From Symbiodinium natans (Eukaryota > Sar > Dinophyceae > Suessiales > Symbiodiniaceae): 64,000 nt of DNA. Numbering within the stretch: position 1 is the stretch's first letter; every line of letters begins with the position of its first letter. Position numbers and translations under genes: made by a program. The notes beneath the pieces were generated by a model. The model had not been told where the DNA came from. It did not search any database and was given only the letters and a program-made list of their open reading frames with translations. This document shows positions 1 through 12,100 of this stretch, piece after piece. Location of the stretch: positions 362,548-426,547 of the forward strand of contig CAJNDS010001824.1 of the NCBI GenBank assembly GCA_905221605.1, written 5' to 3'.

Positions 1-720
1 AAAGAGCATCGGAAGGCTGGCCGCCGCAAGTCACAGGACACAGCTTCCCAGCCGTCCCGAAGCCAAGCCCTAAGCCGAAAGTCCAGCGTCCCACTCCGTG
101 CAGCCAGGGAAGCTGACCGAAAGCCTGCTGCACTTGTGGCTGCCTTGACAACAAGATCTCCCAGCCCCGCCTCGAAGGTCGCTTGGCCTCCAAAAGCCGG
201 GGCCCCTTTCAAAAGCTCCACCAGCGGCTTCACAGGAACCGGACCGAGACTTTGCCAGGGCTTTTGCGCCAGACCAGTGGAGGGGTTCACGAGCACCAGC
301 CCCTTCAACGCACGACCAAGGCGGAGGGCGGCCGCCAGAGCCAGCAGACCCCCGAAGCCATCGCCAAGCAGCACGACCTTGCGGTTGCGCGCGATCTGCC
401 CGCGCAGCCACTCCTCCACCCCTTGGGCCAGCTCAGCGAAGCCGGTCTTCCGGTCGCTCTTGGGAAGAAAGCAGCGCCAGAGCCTCAGAAGCAGCCCCTC
501 CTCTACGATCCTCTACGGCTCTATGCCTGACGACACTCTGGCAAACGAGCTGAAGGTGCGGGCGTGAGTGTGTGCAAGGATTGAGGGCGCCGCTCGAAGC
601 CGCCATCCACAAGGCCAGGGAATTGCACAGCTGGCACCGTTGCTGTGAAGTCGATGTCGGGAAGATACCTCAGAAGACACTTCCGTAGCGGCCACAAGCG
701 AGCCCCTGTGTACCCACTCA
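1..720 (-). CDS. Phytyl-ester-synthase-like alpha/beta hydrolase, 3' part (runs off the left edge)
   Basis: A minus-strand exon is open from about 512 to base 1 and reads like the esterase/lipase/thioesterase family that includes plant plastid phytyl ester synthases. Visible landmarks in order are CFLPKSDRKTGFAEL, VEEWLRGQIA, the nucleophile-elbow segment VVLLGDGFGGLLAL and LVLVNPSTGLAQKPW. Family members normally carry G-x-S-x-G at the elbow; here the codon at the serine position is GGC (Gly), so the standard catalytic nucleophile is missing. An upstream exon at about 585-720, in another frame, gives YLPDIDFTATVPAVQFPG, matching the family's LPGxDG block. The intron between them (about 513-585) has no clear GT start; GC is possible. 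The N-terminus was not resolved. Membership in the fold is well supported; enzyme activity is doubtful. Confidence 0.78.
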
Positions 721-1700
721 AGCCTCAGATCCTGAAAGTGCTTCGCACCACATCTTCTAATGCTGAGCCACAGAAGGATGTCACCTTCTCCCTCCGCAGG
801 CCCTCCGACGAGGTCGAAGCCAAGGGGACCCTCTGCCGTATCTGTTGCGATTGATGGGTTGGCCGCTCCATTGCGAAGCGCGGCCGCCCACTCGGGCTGC
901 AGAACACCTGCCAAGGAATGGCCCACTTCTCCCATTCAGCCAGCCATGCATCACGTGTTGAAAGTGCCACTGCCTCCAGAGCGCCCCACAGCAGCAAGCA
1001 CCACCTTCAGCAACGAAAGCAAACTCGGGTGCCTCGCTCTCTGCTGATAGCACAAGTAAGCAGAGCACCCGAAAGCACCTTGTTGGCTTGCCGAGTTTGC
1101 CGGGTCCGGGCTCGCCAAGCTCCAGCCGACGCCACCGCCAAGACGCTGAAACTGGGAAGAGCAAGCTGCCGGCACTGCCTGTGGCCGAAAACCTTATGCC
1201 CGCTGTGTGAGAACTGGCGGCTTTGTCCAGAATGTCCTGGCAACACTTGCCAGGACGAAAGAAGTGGATGTTGGCACGAAGCTGGGCTGGCAATGCACGT
1301 CCCAAATCCACTACCATTTCTAGAACGACCTCGACGACGCTTGTGCCGACAAAAGTCCGACGACCGCAACCCTACCATGACTGACTGCGAGGACCACGGC
1401 GACGACAAGAACAACAACCACATCAAGTGCAGTGTGTGGATTATGCTGCCCAACCCCGTGGCATCCCCTGAATAAAGTTTGCCAGACCGAAAGGGGTTGA
1501 CCTTTGGGTGCAACAGCGAGGAGGGCGACGAAATGCGAGGAGCTGGACCACCCCTGATTTGTTCAGCCGCGGCTCGGCTGCGTAGCGCGACGCTTGGGGT
1601 CACCTGCATGGGTCCAGTGGCCATGGCCGCCATGGCCCGGCGCAGCTACAAGCTGCCGAATGCTCAGCCAAGCAGCTCCAACCCCAGGCACCCATTCAGG
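721..1700. other. Probable 5' introns/exons of the hydrolase, unresolved
   Basis: No family motif was recognised here. The minus strand is open from about 1633 to 1007, and a valine/leucine-rich hydrophobic stretch can be read near 1380-1430 in a second minus frame. That could be the leader of a plastid-targeting presequence, as expected for this family in dinoflagellates, but this is speculation. Confidence 0.2.
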
Positions 1701-1710
1701 GGGTGTCGCC

Positions 1711-2130
1711 CTAAACCCTAAACCCCAAACCCCAAATCCTAAACTTTCGGGACCGAAAGGTGTCGAATGCCATGGGAACCCGCGGGCTCATGATGGCCTC
1801 GATGAGGCCGATGTATCCCCGGATGTTGGTGGGCCGATTCCTGGCCCGGGCTCTTACGTAGGCACTATGTATTTATGTATGTATGTATATATATATATAT
1901 ATGTATATATTAAACACATATTATACATGTTACATATATGTATATATGTATGGATATATTCTGAGGTGCTGTGTCAGAATTGTGCCAAAGCTGAACTGGG
2001 CTTCAACATCGCGCCTCAATTCCCAGGTTTTCTGCTTTTTGAGGATCTTGCCCTCGGCGTATACGGGCTCCCGACACTCAAATTCCATTCCTAGACCAAG
2101 AGCATTCGGGGTAGGGTTTAGGGCTTAGGG
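1711..2130. repeat. Short telomere-like tracts around an AT microsatellite
   Basis: CCCTAAA-type units with CCCCAAA variants lie at 1711-1744, and TTTAGGG units lie at about 2113-2130. Between them, about 1869-1955, is a TA/TGTATA-rich microsatellite. No coding sequence was recognised. Confidence 0.85.
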
Positions 2131-2359
2131 TAGACTCCCGAAAAAGCAAACTTCATGCTGAGAGCTGGACGAGCCACCTAGGCTGCGAATGCGCTGGCTC
2201 CACCCCTCTTGGAGTGTCTTGGAGGCTATGTTGGGGCCCTCTTGGAGGGTCTTGGAGGCTATGCTGACCCGCCAGACACTTTCCAGACACCTCCCAGACA
2301 GCTCAGACGCTTCAGTGAGCTGTGTATTAGACTTGCTGCACTTGCCAACAAACCATGCA

Positions 2360-2481
2360 CCCTAAACCCTAAACCCCAAACCCCAAACCCTAAACCCTAA
2401 ACCCTAAACCCTAAACCCTAAACCCTAAACCCTAAACCCTAAACCCTAAACCCTAAACCCTAAACCCTAAACCCTAAACCT
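2360..2481. repeat. Interstitial telomere repeat (CCCTAAA)n, about 17 units
   Basis: A nearly perfect run of CCCTAAA, one of the longest in the window. The flanks are ordinary unique sequence, so this is not a chromosome end. A further short TTTAGGG piece lies at about 2591-2602. Confidence 0.97.
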
Positions 2482-2605
2482 TACTTCCTATTGCCATCAG
2501 GCTCATAGTGCGCACAAGCAGCGGCTGTCGGACGAGCAGAGCACGTTTTGGTGCAGGCTTCCGACGTGACAGCACCTCCAAGGATTGGACATAGGGTTTA
2601 GGGTG

Positions 2606-5600
2606 AACCCAGGAGAACTCCCAAACTCTCTGCTCAACTAGCAGCTCAACGGCTCTCGAAACCCTCAGAGATCTCGTGTATCTCCCCCATCCCATTTTTT
2701 GGAACAAGTTGGGGGATGTTGTATGGAGAACCGACATTCCGCTAGTGGGGCTGGTTCTCGCAAGAGGTCTTCTCAGGGACTGGGAACCTTCAGAAATGTT
2801 GTAAGGAATTGTTTCTGCCAGCCGTCTAGCAACTGCTGCACGGGGCTACTGATTGGATGTTCAGGTGCAGGAATTAGCTTCCGTAGTATTACATGTTCAG
2901 AAGGCCCTGTGCAGGTTCGGGCCGGGGGCGCACAACGTTTGCAATCACAATGCTTATACTTGACCACTTCTTGAGAACAAGCTTTAATTGTCCTTGGTTT
3001 TGCAAGAACGGTCTGGTAGACTCCCACCTTTTTGGCCTTGCGCGTGCGCTGGGCCGCCGAAGAGCATGCGGTCCTGTACTGATTCAGGGCTTGCAGGGCT
3101 TGCTTATGTTTTTATAGTCGAACAGCGAACCGGTTGAGTATAAGCTTAGGGCGTCAAGGGCAACAGCCCAGAAACTCAGCAAGTCCTCTTGGAGGTTTTG
3201 GATGCCTTGCCTGGGCTCGAACTGCATGGCGCTGTCTTCAGTCATCTACGACGTTTCTGCCATACATGCCCTTTTTGCCCTAAAGAGCCGGAAAGGATCA
3301 CGTGTCACTTTGGGCCGCCGGCTCTTTTGAGGTGCCATGGCTGCCAGCGCGGCGGGCTAGAAAGAAGCGGTTGCGGCCAATGACTCACGCATGTCTCACG
3401 TACCCGTGCCGAGCACTTACAACTTGCGTACGCTTTTTGTAGCTATCGGGGGTTGGCCAGGTCGCCCTTTTCAGACAAAGCGATGTAATCTCGCTGGCAG
3501 AATAAGCTGGTAGCTTCTAAGCTTTCTGGTCTTGCCTCGGGCTGAAACCTGCGGCTTCACCAGGTCTTCACTCAATGTTGCAGCTCGCTGTCTGAAGGCA
3601 CATGGCATGGAGCCAGGGCACCGGCGTCGCTTCGGCAACTGCTTTTACAAACTTACAGCCCATTGCACACCAGCCGCCATTCACAAGTGGGCGACTAGGA
3701 GCCAGCAGGGCCGAACTGCTCCAAAAAACATCCAAACAGCTCCGAGCTCGGGGCTGCCATTTTACCGCCATAGGACTTGTTCTTCCGCAGGCCCGACCTC
3801 GCACAAAGGAGTCCAGCTGCAGTTCGAGATCGTGTCATTCCAGCTCCGGGCGCAGGGTGTCAGTTGTTAGCCACTATGTCTCCTTCATCGTGTTCTTTGA
3901 GTACTTTTTTTGTCTAGCGCCGAGCGCCACGCCAATGCGACCGCATCGTGACGGCCATCAGAAAGGTCGTGACAACCAGCCTCAACACTCTGACTCTATC
4001 TGCCTCTGATAACCTCGGCATGGAGGGGATGCACTGGAGGGGATGCACCCCAGTCTTGGCCCAGGGCGATACCAGCAAGCACGCTGCTGAAGGTACCTGC
4101 CAGGAACTTAACTGCAAGTGTGTTCTAGCGTTCTCTGTCCCCACTCGCACCTTTATCCGCGGGAGACTGGACCCATCCAGCGCAAAGTACAGCGACACCA
4201 CCTGAATCCCTAAACCCTAAACCCTAAACCCTAAACCCTAAACCCTAAACCCCAAACCCTAAACCCTAAACCCTAAACCGTCGTTGGGAAGTGCACTCTG
4301 CCCATCGCACATCTGATTGCTCTCCCAAGTGTGTTCCTTCTCCCTCTTCTTCTGATGCTTTCTCACCCCTTCCCCACTGATTGAGAAGATGGCCTTCCAC
4401 CCTGATGGCAGTGAGCCACCGCAAAAGGGAAAAGCAAAATTAGACAAGGAAAAAACTTACACTTATAAATCATCAAGAACTACATCAAGTAATGGTGATA
4501 AGTGTACATACATCATGAAATGAAATAGTTACAAATATAACAAGTACAATATTCATGTGTAATGTTTGGTGTCCAGACCAATTTGCACGTCGAAGTGGTG
4601 GTGAACCATGAAAGGTACAGATTAACCAGGATTCTTCGCAACTTTGGTCTGGAGTTGCAAGAGTCAGCACAGTTCTAACCTCCATTCGGCCACCTAGAAT
4701 GGCTCTGGCCCGATGTTGAGTGCTGCACGTCACAAAAGCGCTGGGCAGTAATGCTGATGCCTCTCGAGGACAAGCCTGTTCAAGACTCCGAGCAATTCAG
4801 TAGGGGGTGGAGGGCGGGGGGGCTCGAGGGGGCGGGCGTGCCGGTCCCTGCTCGTCTCATGTCAGGGGAGGATATTGACGATGGACGCAACACATTCGCT
4901 AGCGAAAAATGTATGCTTGATCGAAAAGCGCACAAGCCTAAGACCCGCCACCATGATTGGCGAGTCGACTGCGCCGAGTGCGCCATGGGCGCCAGAAAGT
5001 CAAGTGCCCTTGGGCTCCATTGGACAGCAATCTTAATCTGGACTCGAATGTCATTACGAAAGCTTAAGCCTATAAGCCGGACGCCCCCATGTAAGAGCCA
5101 TACTCCGTGGTTATAATCCTATGTGACATATGCGTCAATGGTACTGTGGTTGCACCATGTGCATCACCCAGGGTGGGCACCCTAAACCCTAAACCCTAAA
5201 CCACTAAACCCTAAACCCTAAACCCTGAATGCTGGTGGTCTTTCTATCTTTCTACGTTGTTGAGCTCTTGTGCTCTGGTGGATCGAAGCTTAAAGCGGCG
5301 GCGGCCGTGCTTTGCTCGCACGCCTCAGGCTGTTTGGGGAAACCAGCACTCATCCCTGTCCCTAAAGCCTAAAGGTTCGGTTGCCATTTGCCATAAGCAT
5401 GATGTTCCACTCAACTTCTTGACGTAACAATTCATGATGAAGGCGGGCAATACTGAGTCTCAACAACATGGAGGTCAGTTCCGCCTGATCTTTGTGCAAG
5501 CCATCAAAAGCATAGATCAATATGCTTTACACACCTGCCGCTTGTGAGCAGGTGGTGCAGCTGACGATCAGACCTTACAAGCTCTCTTTCGCGAGGCTCT

Positions 5601-6745
5601 GCCTCACATTCTTGCCTTTGAAGTTCTCCGGTGTCCAGAAAACCTCGCGGCTTCTCAACCCCAACAGACCCTTGGGTGCCTGGCGGCAAGTGCAAGCTCG
5701 AGTCTACTACTCCGCACAGCATTCCAGCCTCCGGGCCCACAGTCCTCAGCACAAACGTAGGGACTCTCACGTGCGTGCGGTATGAATGGACAAGAGTGAG
5801 AAGAGCTGGCAGGGGCTGGCTGCACTCTTCCTGCAAGAGCCAAGCAGCATGTTCGACGGCTGCACCAGGCTTGGGTCTGCTGGACCTTGTTTGGCCGCCA
5901 TTCCCAGACCTCTGAGCTTTCATGATCTAGGAACTATTCCACAACTCGCCAGTGCAGTGGTAGTTTGATTCATGCTCGCTGCAACTGCACCGGCTTCAGT
6001 TGAGAGAGACCGCAGGTTCACCTTATGAGGCGACTGGCAGGCTTCCGAGCACAGCGCTGCTTAGCAACCTTGCAGAGGCGCCACGGTCTGTCCTAAGCCC
6101 GAGCAGTACTTGAGTTTTATCCCTACTCATTACCGCGCCGGCTTGAGGAACTGGGATCAGCCTTCTGCAACAAACTTCGCAACATGCGTTTTGATGCCAG
6201 CTCACGGCTCAAGTGTCTCGTCTTGGTTTCGGTGGCTGATATCAAAAAACACATATGCTTGTATTCGTGTACTCTCAGAATATTATTTGAAGTAAGGTCT
6301 GGGCAGTCCCTGCTCGAGAATCTTCTCTTGCTCCGGGGTCAGTTCCTTGAGTCGAGTGAGCTCCCGCCCAGACCTTCCCCCCCTTTTTTGAACCCGATCA
6401 TATTTGTAATAATGATAGTAATAACATTATTCATAATAGTAAGATGTGCCCTTTTTGAATCCGAAACACTGGACAGCATCTGATCATCTTCAATGCGGAG
6501 GATCAGTCAAGTCACGACAAAAACTGGCAACCTTCCTGTAACCTTCACGGTCACACTCATGGAGTATGTCGAGGGAGTCATACTCTGACCCCGAAACATG
6601 TCCCCCTAAGAGGGTTCGCTCCATTTACTCTTAATATGGCCCTTCTATCCCCGCGGCGCCTCAACGTCACTATCTTCGCCGCCTTGCGCCGCAAGCTCCT
6701 GGATGCAAGGCTTTGCACCGATGCATTGCTGAGACTAGAAAATAT
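2606..6745. other. Gene-poor spacer with telomere tracts
   Basis: No recognisable gene. Telomere-repeat tracts lie at 4208-4279 (CCCTAAA, about 10 units) and 5180-5226. A short AT-rich patch is at about 6400-6450. Many short open frames exist on both strands but none shows a protein-family motif or a convincing splice structure. Confidence 0.6.
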
Positions 6746-6896
6746 TGGGGGGGGTTCCGAAATTGGGGGTACCTTCCTGGGGTCCTTGTTATAAGGCTAT
6801 AAGGGGATCCGATCTCGAAATCGGCGTACCTTTTTGGGGGGTCCTTAGTTCATGGGATCCTGGATCCGACTATTTGGGGATTTTCGTAAACCCCCC
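6746..6896. mobile_element. Short inverted-repeat element, family B (GGGGG-TTTACGA ends)
   Basis: G-rich left end (GGGGGGTTCCGAAATTGGGG) and a right end ...TTTTCGTAAACCCCCC form an imperfect inverted repeat. The interior holds GGGGTCCTTGTTATAAGG and GGATCC pieces. Related copies with the same interior words occur at about 36177-36252 and 62838-62948. Non-coding, MITE-like. Confidence 0.6.
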
Positions 6897-7125
6897 ATGT
6901 CAGCCAAGTCCTCATCAGAAGAATCGGGCCCGGCGGCCTCTGGCGCTGTCTTTGGCGCCTGGGGGTCTGGGATGCCAGCGGGGGCAGCACCTCGGTGACT
7001 CACATGGGCTGTTGCAAAAAGATACGTTACAAGTAATTGCAGGAAGGCCCATAGTAACCATCACAATCTTCCATCACACCCCCTCCCCCTCTCCCTACGG
7101 AGCCCCCCCATCTCTCCCTACGTAG

Positions 7126-7515
7126 CTAGGCACTCTGCATTGCTACTGCTGCTAGTCTTCCAGGCTTTTGGACGTCTTCAGCTCCTCCCAAGAGAGCGAT
7201 GCTCAGATCCCTGCAAACTCCACGCAAGCCTGCGAAGAGCGACCGTTCACGCTTGCGCTGCTCGGCCTCCCAAGCCAAAGGGTTTAAGGCTTTAGAGGTT
7301 TCGGGGTTTGGGGGCTTGAGGGTTTCCACCTCTTGCGCCTTCAGCTGCGTCCTGAAGAACCAGGCAAGGCTCATTTCGAAATTGTCGAAATCGCGCCCAG
7401 AACGCCAGGCTGAGCCGCCGGCAGCTTCTTCCGAGCATCCGGATTCTCTGGGTTCACCTGAGCCAGCGCTGTGTTCAACCTCCAGTTCAGGCACTGAGTG
7501 CCAGGACCTGTACAA
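7126..7515 (-). CDS. Possible gene of unknown function with a 63-nt GT-AG intron
   Basis: A minus-strand frame is open across 7515-7126. Its interior 7267-7329 looks like a phase-0 intron (GTGGAAAC...TTGGGAG) of 21 codons without a stop; removing it joins FFRTQLKAQE to AEQRKRERSLFAG, giving a continuous charged helical stretch. The intron interior is made of degenerate CCCTAAA-like words. No family was recognised, the start is unknown, and the frame could be fortuitous. Confidence 0.3.
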   Translation of the reverse strand: MYRSWHSVPELEVEHSAGSGEPRESGCSEEAAGGSAWRSGRDFDNFEMSLAWFFRTQLKAQEVETLKPPNPETSKALNPLAWEAEQRKRERSLFAGLRGVCRDLSIALLGGAEDVQKPGRLAAVAMQSA

Positions 7516-7961
7516 TTATTGCCACCCACCTAACTGACTGTCATCACTCCATCCAGGAGGGCTTCCTTCGACGCATTGACGAAGCACAGTGGGCACGCAG
7601 CAGCCTGCCTCCAACGAGAGCTTACAGCTGGCCATAGCCTTGGACACCTGACCAAAGTTCAGGGCTGAGGGATGGTTAGGGCCTTGGGATGTTTAGGTAT
7701 ATTTTAGGGTGGTGCCGATCCTTACCGACCGAAGTGCCCGACAGCGGGCCAGCACGGCCACTTCTTTTTTTTTAACAGGCCTATGCGGATCGGGAACCTG
7801 GATGCGAGTTTATGGGGCACCTACCAGTCGTTCGCAAGGGGCTGTTCTGAATCAGGGTCCCTCTTGAGGGTCCCAGTCCTGAAGTCCGTTGCCAAAGTAC
7901 TTGGAAAACAACCCTCTGTTGCAAGAACCCGAACCCCGACTGTAAAACACGAAGACCGTCG
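7516..7961. other. Spacer
   Basis: Nothing recognisable apart from a TTGCCACCCACCTAA motif at about 7516-7533 that recurs elsewhere (see findings) and a short T-run at about 7765-7775. Confidence 0.5.
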
Positions 7962-8116
7962 AACCCTAAACCCTCGAACCCTAAGCCCTAGAACCCTAGA
8001 ACCCTAGAACCCTAGAACCCTAGAACCCTAGAACCCTAGAACCCTAAACCCTAAACCCCAAACCCCAAACCCCAAACCCTAAACCCTAAACCCTAGAACC
8101 CTAAACCCCCAAACCC
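7962..8116. repeat. Interstitial telomere repeat with CCCTAGAA variant block
   Basis: Canonical CCCTAAA units flank a block (about 7985-8044) of the 8-base variant CCCTAGAA repeated in phase, followed by CCCCAAA and CCCTAAA units. The variant block suggests local amplification of a mutated unit rather than fresh telomerase addition. Confidence 0.95.
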
Positions 8117-9050
8117 TCGAAGTCCCCGGGTTCGTTGGCCTCGCCAGCAGCTTCGAAGGCTTCGGCCTTGCGGTAGTGGACCTGGCATCCGGTTCCGAAC
8201 TGCCTTTGGGTGACTACTTTTATTGCTTTTGCTGTTGTTACTATTGTTGTCATGGTTCGTTCTCTCTTCCTTCCTTCCTTCCACTGCACGTGGTCCCCCT
8301 GTGGGGGGGGGGGACCGCCCTAACGGGCGAGCTCCAGCGATCTGTCTGTGTGTGACACAACCGCGGTGTGGTGGGAGTCACTCCAGGAATGCAATGTGTG
8401 TTAGGTTGAGTAGTCTTGGAATGCACATACTGACAAGAGGGCATTCCTGCATGTGAACAGCTCCCTATGCTTGACACCGCAGTCAGGTTGCCCTGAGACC
8501 TTGCTCGGGCCTGTACGGAAGTGCGAGTGCTGTGGAGGTTACTCCCTGGTTGCAAACAAGATCCCACATGACTGTCTACCCAAGTGGAGCATACCAGAGA
8601 TGTCCCTCCCTGTTCAGCACTAGGATTGCCCGAGTGGGGTTGGGGCCACAATGTCCTCCCTCGCATAACCAATCGACCTGGTGGATTACACTACCATAAG
8701 AACTCCCTGCAAGTCACCAGTGGTTCTCCCCTCACTCCTACTGGCCGGACTACATCGTTTCAAGCTGCCCGGAGACATTGCTCGGGCCCATACTGCCATG
8801 GTCCCATGGTCTGAGTGTTGTTCCCCATACAGCACTGGCTATGGGCTCAAACTGAGTTCGGGGTGCCGGTTGTTTGGGCGCTTCCCCCTCCCCCCTAATA
8901 GTTGTTCTTGCAGGATCAGGTGCACTGGCTCAGTGGGAGAAGGTTACGGGGTGACAACAGAACCAACACAACGCACTAGAAAGCTGGCAGTAAATTTTAT
9001 TGTTCTCCCCTGACGTGTCCTGTGCCTTTGCCTTCGCCCCTTGGAGGTGG
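8117..9050. other. Non-coding stretch, possibly the 3' UTR of the retroelement to its right
   Basis: No protein frame is supported. On the minus strand this lies directly downstream of the long open C/A-rich region. An AATAAA hexamer reads on the minus strand at about 8995-9003. Internal words are loosely repeated (TGCTCGGGCC at about 8504 and 8782). Assigning it to the element is inference. Confidence 0.35.
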
Positions 9051-9146
9051 GTTTAGGGTTGGGGTAGAAACAAAGCAGTACTCCCATTACATGGTGGGTA
9101 AAGGTGAGGACTTGGGCTTGGCTGAGGCTCAGCTAGCGGGCTGCTT

Positions 9147-12100
9147 TCAGTCACTGCTGGCTCCGTCGTGTTCACGTCTTCTCCGGTGTTCGGGTAGACG
9201 GTGTGCTCGGCGGTGTTGATCCCCCGTCCACTCTGGTAGTTGGTGTTGTCCCTGGTCAGGTAGCCGTGGGTCTCCTCGTTGTTGGTGTCTCCCATGGTCA
9301 TGTAGTCGGTGGTGTCCACGTTGTAGGTTGGTTTCCGTGGTCCCCGTCATCTGTGGTGTTGATGGCATGGTTGGTAGCTCTCCCGGTGTCGTCGAGGGTG
9401 GCCAAGGAATTGTAGGTGGTGTTGAGCTGGGTGGAGGGATGAGTGTCTCGGTCTCCCTGTGCACCATGGCTTCATGGAGGGTCTCGTGTGCTTCTCTGGC
9501 TGTGTGGGCTCGCACAATTACTTGCTCGAGCAAACCGGCCATGTGTTCTACCCTCATGCCTAGCGCGGTTTGGAGCGAGAGCTCGTTGAGGATTTGAATG
9601 GCCTCCTGACAGGCTCGTTCTCCCCTTTGTTGTGCTTCCGTTTCGGCTTTGGTGGGGGTGTGTTGTTCGTGTTGGTATAGCTGGTATGTGTGGCCTCGCC
9701 GGATCGCGGTGCGGAAGAGGGTGGCGATGGTCTGGAGGTCTTGTCTTCTCTCTTCCCTGGTTGTTCGTGGTTGTCCTGGTGATTGGTCTGCAAGGAGGTG
9801 GGCGAGGCGAATGCTTTCCTCCAGTTCTGGTGTTTCCAGTTCTGGCGTTGGTATGTGGTGTGCTTGGATTGGTGGGATGTTGTCGTGATCGTGTGTCATG
9901 GGGGCGTGGTCAATGGTGGTTGTTTCAGTGTGTGGTGGTGGTGGGGGTGGTGGTAGTGATGGTGTTTGGCTGTCGATCAGGACAGCGTCCTCGCTCTCCC
10001 AGTGCTGGCCCACCCATTGGTGGATATGCTGAATCGCCTGTGTGACCTGTGTTGCGGTCTGTTGCTCGAGAAACGGCATAGTTTCCCGAAGGAGACGCAG
10101 TGCTTGCACGAGTGGTTGTGGTGTGTTGTCGGTGGGGTTCGGCCGTGCTTCTGGGGCTCCTCGGGATAGGTGGATGACGTCCGCTGGGTGTGCCGGCACG
10201 GTGTGGTTTGCCTGTGAACTGCTGGCTTCGTGGTGGGGGTGCTGTTGCGTTGTTGGCGGTTGGCTCCACTGCGGGGCTCGGATCACCAATGTGTGTGCCC
10301 GTATCGCGGTGATGATCATGTGTGTTATGGCCTGGAGCTGGGGTGTCAATTGGGTGGTCGCGGGTGGTGTAGTGGATCACAGGGTCTGGGTGAGCTGTGT
10401 GACCAGGTGGTGGGCTTGTGTGGCTGCTTGTTCCCCCGTCCCCCAGGTTTGCCAGTCTGTGACAGCTTGGACTTGGTCCATGTGTTGGATGCCAAGTTCG
10501 ATGAGGGCTGCTACCAGCTCGTATTGTTGGATTTGTTCCTGGGTGCCCATGTTGTCGTGGTGGTCCATTAGGTGTTGGAGTTGGTTGCGGGCTTCGTCGA
10601 GTTCGGTAGCTCTGTCTTGGCCTGGTAGTGTCGGTGGATTGCACTCATCTTCTTGCCTGGCGTTGGTGTGCCTGGAGGCGTGGACGGGGGTTGGTGCCGT
10701 GTGGGTTTGCTCGTGGCTGTTGGTGGCTGTACTGCGTCTGGCTTTCTTGTTGTCTGTTTGTGGTCCTGGGTGTGTGTGCTGGGGTGCTAGCCCGCTCGGC
10801 ATGTCTGGGTCTGGGTCGCCTGCTTTGTGTTTGCGGGTTTGCATCATGTTGGTGTGGTCTGTCTCCCAGGCTTCGTCGGTGTAGTGTCGATGTGCCCCCC
10901 GGGGGTCGGGGTAAAAGGATTGGGCAGGCATTTGGGCCATGTGGTCATTGTTGCTGGGCGTGGTTGCTTCTGTCGGGCCAGCCATGGTGTCATGTGGATG
11001 GTGCAGTTGGTCCGTCACGGGTGGGTCTGAATGTTGTGTTGGTGGTGTCTGTGGGCGATCGGGTGTGTTGGTGGTTGTGTCGGAAGGGGCTTCTGGCGGG
11101 GTGCCCAGTGTTAGTTGTACCCATGACCCAGGGCTGACAGTCTGGTATGGTCCTCCTGAGAGGAGGTGGTGCGTGTGTGGGGGGGGGCCTGGTGGACGTG
11201 TAGGTACCATTGGTTGGACGTGGGATTTTCCTGGTACATGTAACCTGTCGTCCCCGGTGGTAGTGTGGGGGATAGTCCTGGTGGGCTGGATATGGATGGA
11301 TGGTGTGGGGAGTGTGGTGTGGTTTGGACTTCAATCCACCAGCCGCCTTGGTGGGGTGTGAATGAGATTGTGGTGGTGGGATCTTGTGGGAGCTCTGGTG
11401 GTAGTGGGTCTGCGTAGGGGTTTGGGCCCTGTCCTTCCTGGGTTTGCTCCATTTCATACTGGGATGGTGGTGAAACGTCTGCTGCAGTCGTGTGGCTTCC
11501 GGTGTTGGTGGGCTGCTGCCTGGGTTGCTTGTGCCGGTTTAGCATCTCGCTCCAGTCGGTCTGGTCTTCGGTGCTGGGCGCTGAGCGGGTTTGGGTGTAT
11601 GCAGTGATGTCGATCCACCGCTCTCCGGGTCTGCCCCCTGCCGGGTGTTTGCGGCGGCTGTATTCCCACGTGTATGCTTGGTACTGCTGCCGAATGGTCT
11701 GCTTGTCTCGGTGTGTGGTGTCGTCGGGTGGTGGTATGTATTGGTTGGCTCTGCGAAGCTCCTTCTTCATCTCGAATTTGGTGTCTTTGTTGTGTTGGCG
11801 AAGGGTGTGGTGTGGGTGGTGTGTGGGTCGGTGAATGGAGGTGTGCGACGGGTGTTGTGGGCTTCCCCCGTCTGATGTGTCGCCGGGGACCGGAGGTGGT
11901 GGTGCTTTGGGTTGGGTTGGGGTCGTTTGGGGGTGTTGTGCCACGGGTTGGTCTGCCGGTGTTGTGTTGGCTTGGTCTTGTGCTGCGGTGGGGGTGGACT
12001 GGTTATGGGGGGGTGTTGAGTTGGTGTCCGCTGTTCGTGATGGCTGGGTTGGTCGCTGTGGGGGTCGTGGTTCTGTCTGCTGATGGAGGGTCCAGCCATA

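Noticed and set aside
2209-2400. Small frames ending in LNPKPQTPNPKP
   Set aside because: Their tails are translated CCCTAAA/CCCCAAA repeats; the same tail recurs wherever a frame runs into such a tract.
2360-2481. Chromosome end or plant origin inferred from CCCTAAA
   Set aside because: The tracts are short, internal and in both orientations. SL relics and GC/GA introns point to a dinoflagellate rather than a plant.
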